This document shows positions 1-6,637 of a DNA stretch of 22,654 nt, in pieces. Origin of the DNA: an uncultured Collinsella sp. (lineage in GTDB: Bacteria; Actinomycetota; Coriobacteriia; Coriobacteriales; Coriobacteriaceae). Location: contig UQYA01000025.1 of assembly GCA_900545165.1 (NCBI GenBank), forward strand, positions 1 to 22,654, given 5' to 3'. Both the position numbers and the translations under genes were made by a program. Positions within the stretch are counted from its first letter, which is position 1, and every line of letters starts with the position of its first letter. The notes beneath the pieces were generated by a model that did no database searches, was not told the DNA's origin, and saw only the letters and a program-made list of their open reading frames with translations.

Positions 1-24
1 GGTAGGTTTTTGCCTTGGGAGCGG

Positions 25-30
25 TACCAT
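25..30 (+). promoter_or_regulatory. Putative -10 element for the ROK kinase gene
   Basis: The hexamer TACCAT preceded by GG lies 34 bases before the chosen ATG at 65. The same hexamer or a close variant stands before several other genes here (1143, 5546, 17377, 20985). A -35 box cannot be judged because the window begins only 24 bases upstream. Confidence 0.35.
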
Positions 31-64
31 ACAGGCAATGTTTAAACGAGAAAGGTGGGCTCCC

Positions 65-1018
65 ATGGAACCTAAGCAGTACTACATCGGCATTGACGTC
101 GGCGGCACTTCGGTTAAGGAGGGCCTGTTCGACGAGGACGGCAACCTGCTAGCCAAGGCCAGCGTGCCTACGCCTCCCATCGTTGACGCCGCGGGCTTTG
201 CCGCGGTGACCGAGGCTATCGACCAGGTGGTCGCCAAGGCTCGGATTCCGCGTGCCTTTGTGGCGGGCATTGGCCTGGCCGTTCCGTGCCCCATCCCGGC
301 ATCGGGCGATGCCAAGGTCAAGGCCAACATTGCCATTAACCTGCCCGAGCTGAGGATCGCCATTCAAAAGCACTGCCCCGACGCGGTCGTTAAGTACGAG
401 AACGATGCCAACGCCGCTGCCATGGGCGAGGCCTGGCTCGGTTCTGCCAAGGGCGTGCAGAACGTGGTGATGGTCACCATCGGTACCGGCGTGGGCGGCG
501 GCGTTATCGTCAACGGCGACGTGGTATCGGGCGTTGTGGGCGCCGGCGGCGAGATTGGCCACATGTGCCTGAACCCGGCTGAGGAGCGCACCTGCGGCTG
601 CGGCGGCCATGGCCACCTGGAGCAGTATTCCAGCGCCACCGGCGTGGTGAGCAACTACCTTGCCGAGTGCAAGAAGGCGGGCGTCGAGCCCATCGAGCTC
701 ACCGGCCCCTCAGATTCCAAGGACGTGTTCCAGGCCTGCCGCGAGGGCGACAAGCTCGCGCTGGCTGCGGCCGATACCATGGCCGATTATCTCGGCCGTG
801 CCCTGGCGCTTATTGCCAACGTGGTCGACCCCGAGATGTTCCTGATCGGCGGCGGTGCGTCTGCCTCGGCCGATGTCTACCTCGACGCCGTTCGCGAGCA
901 CTTCCAGCGCTACGCGCTTTCCGCCTCGCGCGAGACGCCCATTAAGGTCGCTTCGCTCGGCAACGACGCCGGCATCATCGGCGCCGCCTACGTAGCCCTG
1001 CGCGCCGCTGGCAAATAG
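65..1018 (+). CDS. ROK-family sugar kinase (probable glucokinase)
   Basis: Likely phosphorylates glucose or a related hexose with ATP in the cytoplasm. The 317 residues have ROK layout: an N-terminal phosphate loop with DVGGT near residue 11, catalytic END at 112-114, a glycine-rich GTGVGGG loop near 140, and the ROK zinc site made of GGEIGH (His166) and the cluster CGCGGHGHLE at 177-186. In the usual ROK motif CxCGxxGCxE the last Cys binds zinc; here that position is His184, a substitution that may still bind metal. I start at ATG 65 because AGAAAGGTGGG lies just upstream; an earlier in-frame ATG at 38 has no ribosome binding site. The gene appears to stand alone. Substrate cannot be fixed from sequence: N-acetylmannosamine and fructose kinases share this fold, so no symbol is given. 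Confidence 0.88.
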   Translation: MEPKQYYIGIDVGGTSVKEGLFDEDGNLLAKASVPTPPIVDAAGFAAVTEAIDQVVAKARIPRAFVAGIGLAVPCPIPASGDAKVKANIAINLPELRIAIQKHCPDAVVKYENDANAAAMGEAWLGSAKGVQNVVMVTIGTGVGGGVIVNGDVVSGVVGAGGEIGHMCLNPAEERTCGCGGHGHLEQYSSATGVVSNYLAECKKAGVEPIELTGPSDSKDVFQACREGDKLALAAADTMADYLGRALALIANVVDPEMFLIGGGASASADVYLDAVREHFQRYALSASRETPIKVASLGNDAGIIGAAYVALRAAGK

Positions 1019-1019
1019 C

Positions 1020-1061
1020 TGGTGCAAGGAGGACAGGTTACATTGCACCAACATGGTGCAA
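1020..1061 (+). repeat. Overlapping hairpin repeats of the GGGAC/GGACA family
   Basis: TGGTGCAA occurs at 1020-1027 and 1054-1061, and its exact reverse complement TTGCACCA lies between them at 1043-1050. The middle arm can pair with either neighbour but not both. The first hairpin loop carries GGAGGACAGGTT, and GGGACAGCC follows the third arm, which ties this site to the hairpin repeats at 11263, 14734-14913 and 17280. It sits just after the kinase stop codon and has no T-tract, so it is not a standard terminator. Confidence 0.55.
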
Positions 1062-1142
1062 AAGGGACAGCCTTGGCCCCCGTGCCTGCGCCCCAAAATA
1101 TGCCGTGGCCCTTCCGTCTGCGAAGGCTCGGCATCGGCGTGC

Positions 1143-1148
1143 TACCAT
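1143..1148 (+). promoter_or_regulatory. Putative -10 element of the pyrophosphatase gene
   Basis: TACCAT, preceded by GC, lies 38 bases before the ATG at 1187. No convincing -35 hexamer is found 16-18 bases upstream. Support is the recurrence of the same element at similar distances before other genes. Confidence 0.4.
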
Positions 1149-1186
1149 AGCTACGTCCAAGTACACATATCAAGTGGAGGATATCC

Positions 1187-2110
1187 ATGGCAAACGTTCT
1201 TGTCTTTGGTCACCAGAACCCCGATAACGACGCCATCATGAGCGCCGTCGTCCTGTCCCAGCTGCTCAACCAGGTTGAGTATGCCGGCAACACCTACGAG
1301 GCCTGCGCCCTTGGTCAGCTTCCGGCAGAGTCCGCCAAGCTGCTCGCCGACGCCGGCATCGCCGAGCCCCGCGTGATCGAGTCCGTCGAGGCTGGTCAGC
1401 TCGTCGTCCTCACCGACCACAACGAGTCTGCCCAGTCCGTCGCCGGCCTTAAGGACGCCACGGTCTTTGGCGTTGTCGATCATCACCGCATCGGCGACTT
1501 CGAGACCGCCGGCCCGCTGCACTACATCTGCCTGCCCTGGGGCTCCAGCTGCACCATCGTCACCAAGCTCGCCGGCGTGCTCGGCGTTGAGCTTTCCGAC
1601 GTCCAGGCCAAGCTGCTGCTCTCGGCCATGATGACCGACACGCTCATGCTCAAGAGCCCCACCACCACCGATGTCGACCGCGCCGTCGCCGCCAAGCTCG
1701 GCGAGCAGGTGGGCGTCGACCCGGTCAAGTTTGGCATGGAGGTCTTCCTCACCCGTCCGTCTGGCTCCTTCACCGCAGCCGAGATGGTCGGCAACGACAT
1801 CAAGATGTTCGAGCCTGCCGGCAAGAAGCTGCTCATCGGCCAGTACGAGACTGTCGACAAGAGCCGTGCGCTTGGCATGATCGACGAGATTCGCGAGGCC
1901 ATGCGCGCCTACGCCGCCGAGAAGGGTGCCGACGGCATCGTCCTGTGCATCACCGACATCATGGAGGAGGGCTCGCAGGTCCTGCTCGAGGGCGAGACCG
2001 AGGCCGCTCAGAAGGGCCTGGGCATTGCCGACGAGCACGACGGCGTCTGGATGCCGGGCGTCCTCTCCCGTAAGAAGCAGGTCGCTGCCCCCATCATGGC
2101 CGTCTGCTAG
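1187..2110 (+). CDS. ppaC: Manganese-dependent inorganic pyrophosphatase (family II)
   Basis: Hydrolyses pyrophosphate to two phosphates in the cytoplasm, pulling nucleic-acid and other biosynthetic reactions forward. The 307-residue product matches the family's usual length of about 310. The DHH domain holds the metal ligands: HQNPDND (His9, Asp13, Asp15), TDH near residue 76 and VDHH at 97-100. The C-terminal DHHA2 domain ends with the substrate-binding SRKK at 294-297. The CBS/DRTGG insertion seen in regulated members is absent, so this should be the unregulated two-domain form. Start ATG 1187 follows GTGGAGG with good spacing. It is a single-gene unit between the promoter element at 1143 and the terminator at 2131. 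Confidence 0.96.
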   Translation: MANVLVFGHQNPDNDAIMSAVVLSQLLNQVEYAGNTYEACALGQLPAESAKLLADAGIAEPRVIESVEAGQLVVLTDHNESAQSVAGLKDATVFGVVDHHRIGDFETAGPLHYICLPWGSSCTIVTKLAGVLGVELSDVQAKLLLSAMMTDTLMLKSPTTTDVDRAVAAKLGEQVGVDPVKFGMEVFLTRPSGSFTAAEMVGNDIKMFEPAGKKLLIGQYETVDKSRALGMIDEIREAMRAYAAEKGADGIVLCITDIMEEGSQVLLEGETEAAQKGLGIADEHDGVWMPGVLSRKKQVAAPIMAVC

Positions 2111-2130
2111 GTTTAGTTGACCAAACGCCA

Positions 2131-2169
2131 CGACCGGACCGCGGACACCCCGCGCTCCGGTCGTTTTTT
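2131..2169 (+). terminator. Intrinsic terminator after ppaC
   Basis: The arm starting CGACCGGACC at 2131-2143 pairs with the arm ending CTCCGGTCG at 2151-2163 (13 positions, one mismatch), followed by TTTTTT. It lies 20 bases after the ppaC stop. Confidence 0.9.
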
Positions 2170-2197
2170 GTGCGCGGCGCCGCGTCGTCTCTTGGAT

Positions 2198-2306
2198 AGG
2201 CGTGCCCGTGTCGTTGAGCAAATAATGTTCAACCTGTGGTTCCGCTTTTCGGCCACGCCTGCGTGCTTGTCGTGCAGGGTAGGCTAGATGCAAGCGTAAT
2301 ACGTTA
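2198..2306 (+). promoter_or_regulatory. Candidate structured 5' leader of nhaA
   Basis: The stretch between the ppaC terminator and nhaA contains no gene but can fold. AGGCGTG (2198-2204) pairs perfectly with CACGCCT (2254-2260). Inside it GTTGAGCA (2213-2220) pairs with TGTTCAAC (2226-2233) around AATAA with one G-U pair, and CCG (2242-2244) pairs with CGG (2250-2252), giving a three-way junction. A weaker helix joins GCTTG (2265-2269) and CAAGC (2291-2295). The terminator at 2307 follows. This is the order expected of a riboswitch or attenuator, but no class was recognised. TAATAC at 2297-2302 could instead be a -10 box, in which case the structure would lie outside the mRNA. Confidence 0.4.
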
Positions 2307-2344
2307 GAGCGCGGCGCCGCCACTTGGGCGGGCCGTGCTTTTTT
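2307..2344 (+). terminator. Intrinsic terminator (possible attenuator) just before nhaA
   Basis: GCGCGGC (2309-2315) pairs with GCCGTGC (2332-2338, one G-U), a single G is bulged, then CCGCC (2317-2321) pairs with GGCGG (2327-2331) around a 5-base loop. TTTTTT follows at 2339-2344. The stop point is only 33 bases before the nhaA ATG, and ppaC already has its own terminator, so this second one is either an attenuator of nhaA or the 3' end of a small RNA. A further small hairpin, ACGGGA/TCCCGT at 2348-2363, lies between it and the ribosome binding site. Confidence 0.7.
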
Positions 2345-2377
2345 AAGACGGGAGCTTTCCCGTGAAAGGAGCCGCCC

Positions 2378-3736
2378 ATGGCAGCAACTGAGCAGCTGTT
2401 CAACGTTCGTGAGCGCAAGCGTTTTGAGCGCCACGACATCTGGGAGCGCATCGCCGAGAACGGCACGATTTCCGCCGCCGTCATGGTCTTCGCCGCCATC
2501 GCCGCCGTCATTTGCGCCAATACCGATGCCTACGAAGCCATCCATCACTTTTTGGAGACCCCGCTGTATGTGGGTCTGGGCAACCTTACGGCCGGTCTCA
2601 CCGTCGAGCTATTCGTCAACGACTTCCTCATGGCGATTTTCTTTTTGCTGGTGGGCATTGAGCTCAAGTATGAGATGACGGTCGGCGAGCTCAAAAACCC
2701 GCGCCAGGCTATGCTTCCCATGCTGGCGGCCGTGGGCGGCGTCGTCGTTCCCGCCTGCATCTATCTGGTCTTTAACCATGCCGGCGCGCACAACGGCTGG
2801 GCCATTCCCATGGCAACCGATATTGCCTTTGCGCTGGGCGTGCTGTCGCTTTTGGGCAATCGCGTGCCCAACGGCGTGCGCGTGTTCTTCTCGACGCTCG
2901 CCATCGCCGACGACCTCATTTCCATCGCCGCCATCGCCATCTTCTACGGTCAGAGCCCCAATCCGTTTTGGTTGGGCGCCGCCGCGCTTGTGACCTGCGC
3001 GCTCGTGTGGCTCAACAAGACGCAACATTACCGCCTTGCCCCGTATTCGGTACTGGGTCTGCTGTTGTGGTTCTGCATGTTCAAGAGCGGCGTACATGCT
3101 ACGCTTGCTGGCGTCATCTTGGCCTTTACCATCCCGGCCAAGTGTGGCGTCAAGCTCGATAGCCTCACCGATTGGTTGGGCGAGTGCCTGCCGCTGCTCG
3201 ATGACCGCTACGATGACGAGGCACACATCCTGGGCCAGCATGACTTTACCGTCTCGACTACCAAGGTCGAGCGCGTCATGCACCGCGTGACCCCGCCGCT
3301 CATTCGCATGGAGCGTCTGATCTCCACGCCGGTCAACTTTGTGATTCTGCCGATCTTTGCGTTCGTGAACGCACAGGTTCGCCTAGTGGGCGTGGACATG
3401 AGCACGCTACTCACCGACCCGGTGACGCTCGGCGTGTACTTTGGCATGCTGCTGGGCAAGCCGATCGGTATCTTTGGCATGACGTTTGCCTTGGTCAAGC
3501 TCAAGGCCTGCGAGCTGCCGCGCAATGTCAACTGGCACATGATCGCCGGTGTGGGCATTCTGGGCGGCATCGGCTTTACCATGTCGATTCTCATCAGCGG
3601 CCTTGCCTTCCCGACGGCCCAGTTTGAGGTTCTGGCTGCCAAGGCCGCCATCCTTGCCGGTTCGGTCACCGCTGCCGTGCTCGGCATGATCTACATGAGC
3701 GTGGTCTGCAAACACCCTGCGCCCAAGGACGAGTAA
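2378..3736 (+). CDS. nhaA: Na+/H+ antiporter NhaA
   Basis: Electrogenic inner-membrane exchanger that expels Na+ (or Li+) in return for protons, for pH and salt homeostasis. The 452-residue product is longer than the 388 residues of the E. coli protein; the extra length is at the N-terminus and in a charged loop around residues 265-300. The NhaA signatures are present: ATDIAF with Asp148 (the position of E. coli Asp133) and the ion-binding pair in IADDL, Asp178-Asp179 (E. coli Asp163-Asp164). About a dozen hydrophobic segments are visible, the last ending near residue 443. ATG 2378 follows AAAGGAG. The preceding leader with its own terminator suggests control by premature termination. Terminated at 3754. 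Confidence 0.96.
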   Translation: MAATEQLFNVRERKRFERHDIWERIAENGTISAAVMVFAAIAAVICANTDAYEAIHHFLETPLYVGLGNLTAGLTVELFVNDFLMAIFFLLVGIELKYEMTVGELKNPRQAMLPMLAAVGGVVVPACIYLVFNHAGAHNGWAIPMATDIAFALGVLSLLGNRVPNGVRVFFSTLAIADDLISIAAIAIFYGQSPNPFWLGAAALVTCALVWLNKTQHYRLAPYSVLGLLLWFCMFKSGVHATLAGVILAFTIPAKCGVKLDSLTDWLGECLPLLDDRYDDEAHILGQHDFTVSTTKVERVMHRVTPPLIRMERLISTPVNFVILPIFAFVNAQVRLVGVDMSTLLTDPVTLGVYFGMLLGKPIGIFGMTFALVKLKACELPRNVNWHMIAGVGILGGIGFTMSILISGLAFPTAQFEVLAAKAAILAGSVTAAVLGMIYMSVVCKHPAPKDE

Positions 3737-3753
3737 GAGCACATACAAGTTTG

Positions 3754-3791
3754 AAAACGCCGCCTGTGAACACCATCACAGGCGGCGTTTT
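3754..3791 (+). terminator. Terminator after nhaA, probably bidirectional
   Basis: A 16-bp perfect stem: AAAACGCCGCCTGTGA (3754-3769) and its reverse complement at 3776-3791, with A-rich and T-rich outer ends, 17 bases after the nhaA stop. The symmetrical A and T runs would allow it to serve the convergent minus-strand gene ending at 3823 as well. Confidence 0.9.
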
Positions 3792-3819
3792 AGTCATTCG
3801 GGACGTTCTTAAATGACTA
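3791..3819 (+). repeat. GGGAC-core hairpin repeat unit
   Basis: TAGTCATT (3791-3798) pairs perfectly with AATGACTA (3812-3819); the loop contains GGGACGTTCTT. The loop core is shared with units at 11263, 14738 and 14794, while the stem here is unlike theirs yet still complementary. It sits between two convergent genes. Confidence 0.6.
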
Positions 3820-3822
3820 GGT

Positions 3823-4077
3823 TTATTCCACGGTGCCGTAGACGGCGCCCCAGCCGTGGGCGGCCAAGGCGGAGTTGAGCTGGTCGCAAAGCGATTGGCG
3901 GTCGTAGTAGCCGGGCGGCAAAAGGTTGACGATTTCCATGAGGTCGGGCGCGAGGTCCAAGATCTCGGCCTGCACGATGAGATCCAGGCGGTCGATGGCG
4001 CGGCGGTCATAAAACAGTCCGTCGACCAGGCGCTGCAGGTCGCCGAATTCCTCGGCCTGGAACGATCCGTACTCCAT
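3823..4077 (-). CDS. Small conserved-looking protein of unknown function
   Basis: The 84-residue product is not recognised. It is acidic, without a signal peptide or membrane segment, and mostly helical in appearance, with segments such as LQRLVDGLFYDRRAIDRLDL and PGYYDRQSLCDQLNSAL and a short Gly/Trp-containing end (HGWGAVYG). It is believable as a gene because an AAGGAGG ribosome binding site lies six bases before ATG 4077 on the minus strand, whereas the longer in-frame alternative (from 4107) has none. It is transcribed divergently from the aminotransferase gene and convergently with nhaA. The YDR and LNSAL stretches suggest a small interaction or regulatory domain, but no function is assigned. 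Confidence 0.7.
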   Translation of the reverse strand: MEYGSFQAEEFGDLQRLVDGLFYDRRAIDRLDLIVQAEILDLAPDLMEIVNLLPPGYYDRQSLCDQLNSALAAHGWGAVYGTVE

Positions 4078-4179
4078 AGTGCCTCCTTGGGCGCCCCACA
4101 CCGGCATGCGCGGCGATTCGTAATTTATTGCGATGGACTTAATCTATCACGGCTTCATACCGTTGCGGCGGTGGCGGTC

Positions 4180-4185
4180 TATACT
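4180..4185 (+). promoter_or_regulatory. Putative -10 element of the aminotransferase gene
   Basis: TATACT lies 41 bases before ATG 4227. The best -35-like hexamers, TTCATA (4154) and TTGCGG (4163), are spaced 20 and 11 bases away, neither ideal. Confidence 0.4.
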
Positions 4186-4226
4186 TAGACGAACTGCAAC
4201 GTCCCGCTTCGCGAAAGGTCGCACCC

Positions 4227-5531
4227 ATGCAGACGATCTACCAGAAGATGGAAACCACCGAACTCGATGCCGCCATCGAGGCGCTCAAAGCCGAGGTCGC
4301 CGAGGTCAAGGCCAAGGGCCTGGCGCTCGACATGGCCCGCGGCAAGCCGTCGCCCTCCCAGGTGGACATCTCTCGACCCATGCTCGATATCCTCAATGCC
4401 GATGCCGATCTGCACGACGGCAACGTCGACTGCTCCAACTACGGTTGCTTTGAGGGCATTCCCTCGGCACGCAAGCTGGCGGGGGAGTTCCTGGGTTGCC
4501 CCGCCGAGCAGACGCTCGTACTGGGTTCGTCGAGCCTGCTGATCGAGCACGATATCGCCGGCATATTCTGGCGCTGCGGCTCGTGCGGTAGCGAACCTTG
4601 GGAGGCTTATGAGGCCGCGCATGACGGCAAGAAGGTCAAGTTCCTGTGCCCTGTTCCCGGCTACGACCGCCACTTTGGCATCACTGCCGACTTGGGTATC
4701 GAGAATGTCCCCGTCGCGATGACCGACAACGGCCCCGACATGGACGAGATCGAGCACTTGGTTGCCGCCGACGACTCCATTAAGGGCATCTGGTGCGTGC
4801 CCAAGTATTCCAACCCCACGGGCATCACCTTTAGCGAGGACACCGTGCGTCGCCTGGTCGAGATGCCCACGGCCGCGCCCGATTTCCGCATCTTCTGGGA
4901 CAACGCCTACTGCGTGCACGACCTGTACGACGAGACCGACGAGCTCGCCAACATCTTTGACCTCGCTCGCGCGGCGGGCACCGAGGACCGCGTGGTGGCC
5001 TTTGCATCGACGTCCAAGATCACCTTCCCGGGCGCCGGCATCGGCTTTATCGGTGCGAGCCCCGCGGTTATCGCGGAGTTCTCCAAGCGCCTGAAGGCCG
5101 GCCTTATCAGCGCCGACAAGCTCAACCAGCTGCGCCACGTACGCTTCCTTCCCACCATCGAGGCGGTCAAGGAGCACATGAAAAAGCATGCCGAGTTCCT
5201 GCGTCCGCGCTTTGAGGCCGTCGAGCGCAAGCTCACCGAGGGCTTGGGCGACACAGACTGTGCCACCTGGACGCACCCCCGCGGCGGCTACTTTGTAAGC
5301 TTCGATGGTCCCGAGGGCTCGGCCCAGAAGGTCGCCGCGCTTTGCGCCGACCTGGGCGTCAAGCTCACGCCGGCCGGTGCTACCTGGCCCTATGGCAAGG
5401 ACCCGCGCGACACCAACATCCGCATCGCGCCGAGCTATCCCACGGTCGAGGACCTGGAGGCCGCGCTCGATGTGCTGGTGCTGGCTGTGAAGCTGGTCGC
5501 TGCCGAGCTTGCGCGTGCCGAGCGCGCCTAA
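4227..5531 (+). CDS. PLP-dependent class I aminotransferase, actinobacterial aspartate aminotransferase type
   Basis: Probably transfers the amino group between aspartate and 2-oxoglutarate in the cytoplasm. The 434-residue fold-type I enzyme has the N-terminal ARGKPSPSQVD stretch typical of the subgroup described for the Corynebacterium AspT protein, SNYG and GSSSL in the cofactor-binding part, NPTG near 196, the PLP lysine Lys264 in STSKITFPGAG, and the carboxylate-binding Arg399 in NIRIAPSYP. ATG 4227 follows GCGAAAGG with normal spacing; ATG 4248 is an alternative without a site. It forms its own unit, divergent from the small gene at 3823. A MocR-like regulator is unlikely because no DNA-binding domain precedes it. 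Amino-acid specificity is inferred from the subgroup only. Confidence 0.88.
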   Translation: MQTIYQKMETTELDAAIEALKAEVAEVKAKGLALDMARGKPSPSQVDISRPMLDILNADADLHDGNVDCSNYGCFEGIPSARKLAGEFLGCPAEQTLVLGSSSLLIEHDIAGIFWRCGSCGSEPWEAYEAAHDGKKVKFLCPVPGYDRHFGITADLGIENVPVAMTDNGPDMDEIEHLVAADDSIKGIWCVPKYSNPTGITFSEDTVRRLVEMPTAAPDFRIFWDNAYCVHDLYDETDELANIFDLARAAGTEDRVVAFASTSKITFPGAGIGFIGASPAVIAEFSKRLKAGLISADKLNQLRHVRFLPTIEAVKEHMKKHAEFLRPRFEAVERKLTEGLGDTDCATWTHPRGGYFVSFDGPEGSAQKVAALCADLGVKLTPAGATWPYGKDPRDTNIRIAPSYPTVEDLEAALDVLVLAVKLVAAELARAERA

Positions 5532-5545
5532 CGCGCGGCTTCCCG

Positions 5546-5551
5546 TACTAT
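5546..5551 (+). promoter_or_regulatory. Putative -10 element of the STAS gene
   Basis: TACTAT lies 31 bases before ATG 5583 and 14 bases after the aminotransferase stop. It resembles the other TACCAT/TATACT elements. Read-through from the aminotransferase gene is also possible as no terminator separates the two. Confidence 0.35.
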
Positions 5552-5582
5552 CCGCACTTTCGATACGTAAAGGAGCGTATAC

Positions 5583-5897
5583 ATGGATTTGGGTATTTCC
5601 ACCAACCCCACGCCAGAGCTCTACACCATTAAGGTAACCGGCGAGATCGATATCTCTAACGCCGATAGCCTGCGTAATGCCATCGACTTGGCGCTCGAGC
5701 AGCCCACCGAGGCCGTTGAGCTCGACTTTGCCCAGGTGAGCTATATCGACTCGACGGGCATTGGCGTGCTTGTGGGCGCCGCGCACCACGCGGTCGACCA
5801 CGGCAAGCGCTTTAGCTGCACCAATGTGCAGCCCCCGGTGATGCGCGTGGTCCAGCTGTTGGGTGTCGACCAGGAGATTTCGATCACCGCTGCATAA
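5583..5897 (+). CDS. STAS-domain protein, anti-sigma factor antagonist type
   Basis: A single-domain STAS protein of 104 residues, the size of SpoIIAA and RsbV. Such proteins bind and inactivate an anti-sigma factor kinase when unphosphorylated. The motif YIDSTGIGVLVGA contains the serine that is phosphorylated in the family, Ser57. The beginning (ITV-like strand, TGEIDISNADSLRNAI) and the end (VMRVVQLLGVDQ) fit the fold. ATG 5583 follows AAAGGAG. No anti-sigma kinase, phosphatase or sigma factor gene is adjacent, so the partner must be encoded elsewhere or the protein may act in another complex. The next gene, tatA, has its own promoter-like region. Confidence 0.88.
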   Translation: MDLGISTNPTPELYTIKVTGEIDISNADSLRNAIDLALEQPTEAVELDFAQVSYIDSTGIGVLVGAAHHAVDHGKRFSCTNVQPPVMRVVQLLGVDQEISITAA

Positions 5898-5940
5898 TCT
5901 TTGCCCCAAAAGGGCGTGCCGTTTGGCATATGTTTGTGAT

Positions 5941-5974
5941 GCGCTCGGACGTTTTGGCGTCCGGGCGCTATACT
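5941..5974 (+). promoter_or_regulatory. Putative tatA promoter with an inverted repeat over the -35 region
   Basis: TATACT at 5969-5974 is a plausible -10. Directly before it, GCGCTCGGACG (5941-5951) and CGTCCGGGCGC (5958-5968) form an 11-bp dyad with one G-T pair around TTTTGG. The dyad occupies the -35 region, has no T-tract behind it and is 43 bases past the STAS stop, so it could be an operator or a weak terminator of the STAS gene. Confidence 0.4.
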
Positions 5975-6049
5975 TGACCGAATGAATAGACGAGTTCCGG
6001 CCGAATGGCGCGGTGCGGGCTCGACTCACATCGAGCCTTGGAGGTATGT

Positions 6050-6637
6050 GTGTTTGGTATTGGAGAGGGTGAGCTCGCGATCATCGTGGTCTTCGGCTTT
6101 TTGCTGTTTGGCCCGGATAAGCTCCCACAGATGGGCCGCACGATCGGCCGTGCCATCCGTCAGTTCCGCGAGACGCAGGAAAAGATGACGGCCGTTGTTC
6201 AGTCCGAGATTATCGATCCGGTGAGTGAGGCCGCTTCGGCACCGGTCAAGCCCAAGAAGACTGCCGTCGATGACGATTCCGATGCGGACAAGGATGCCGC
6301 CGAGACGGCAGCGCCCGCCAAGAAGGAGACCTTTGCCGAGCGTCGCGCCCGTCTTGCTGCCGAGAAGGCCGCGAGTGAGGCTGCCGCCGAGGGCGAGGGT
6401 ACTGCTGAGGAGTCCGAGGCCGAGGGTGCCGAGCCTGCCGCTGCCGCCGAGCCTGTCGTCGAGCCCGAGCCTGCTGCAGAGCCGGAGCCCGAGCCCGAGC
6501 CGGCAGAGCCCACGACGGCTGACCTCTACGCCCGTCGTCCCCGCAAGCGCAAGGCCGTCGTCGACCAGCTCGCCCGCGAGCTCGAGGCCGAGGACGACGC
6601 CGCTGCCGCCGACGCCTCGAAGGGAGGCGATGAGTAA
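6050..6637 (+). CDS. tatA: Sec-independent translocase protein TatA with a long acidic tail
   Basis: TatA forms the oligomeric pore-like part of the twin-arginine system that moves folded proteins across the cytoplasmic membrane. I start at GTG 6050, giving the classic MFGIGEGEL beginning, with GGAGG five bases upstream; an in-frame ATG at 6005 would add 15 residues in front of it. Residues 6-21 are the membrane helix, FGPDKLP is the hinge, and 24-45 the amphipathic helix. After that the protein is unusual: 195 residues instead of the common 60-90, with a tail of roughly 130 residues rich in Ala, Glu and Pro (EPEPAAEPEPEPEPAEP), ending in a basic patch RRPRKRKAVV. The stop codon overlaps the start of tatC (TAATG), so the two are translationally coupled. 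TatB cannot be excluded, but the N-terminus fits TatA better. Confidence 0.9.
   Translation: MFGIGEGELAIIVVFGFLLFGPDKLPQMGRTIGRAIRQFRETQEKMTAVVQSEIIDPVSEAASAPVKPKKTAVDDDSDADKDAAETAAPAKKETFAERRARLAAEKAASEAAAEGEGTAEESEAEGAEPAAAAEPVVEPEPAAEPEPEPEPAEPTTADLYARRPRKRKAVVDQLARELEAEDDAAAADASKGGDE

Noticed and set aside
1151..2548. 465-codon minus-strand frame opposite ppaC and the start of nhaA
   Set aside because: Crosses a terminator and leader, repetitive Gly/Asp/Leu composition, antisense shadow.
4185..6029. 614-codon minus-strand frame opposite the aminotransferase and STAS genes
   Set aside because: Spans two plus-strand genes and their gap, low-complexity composition, mirror of GC-rich codons.
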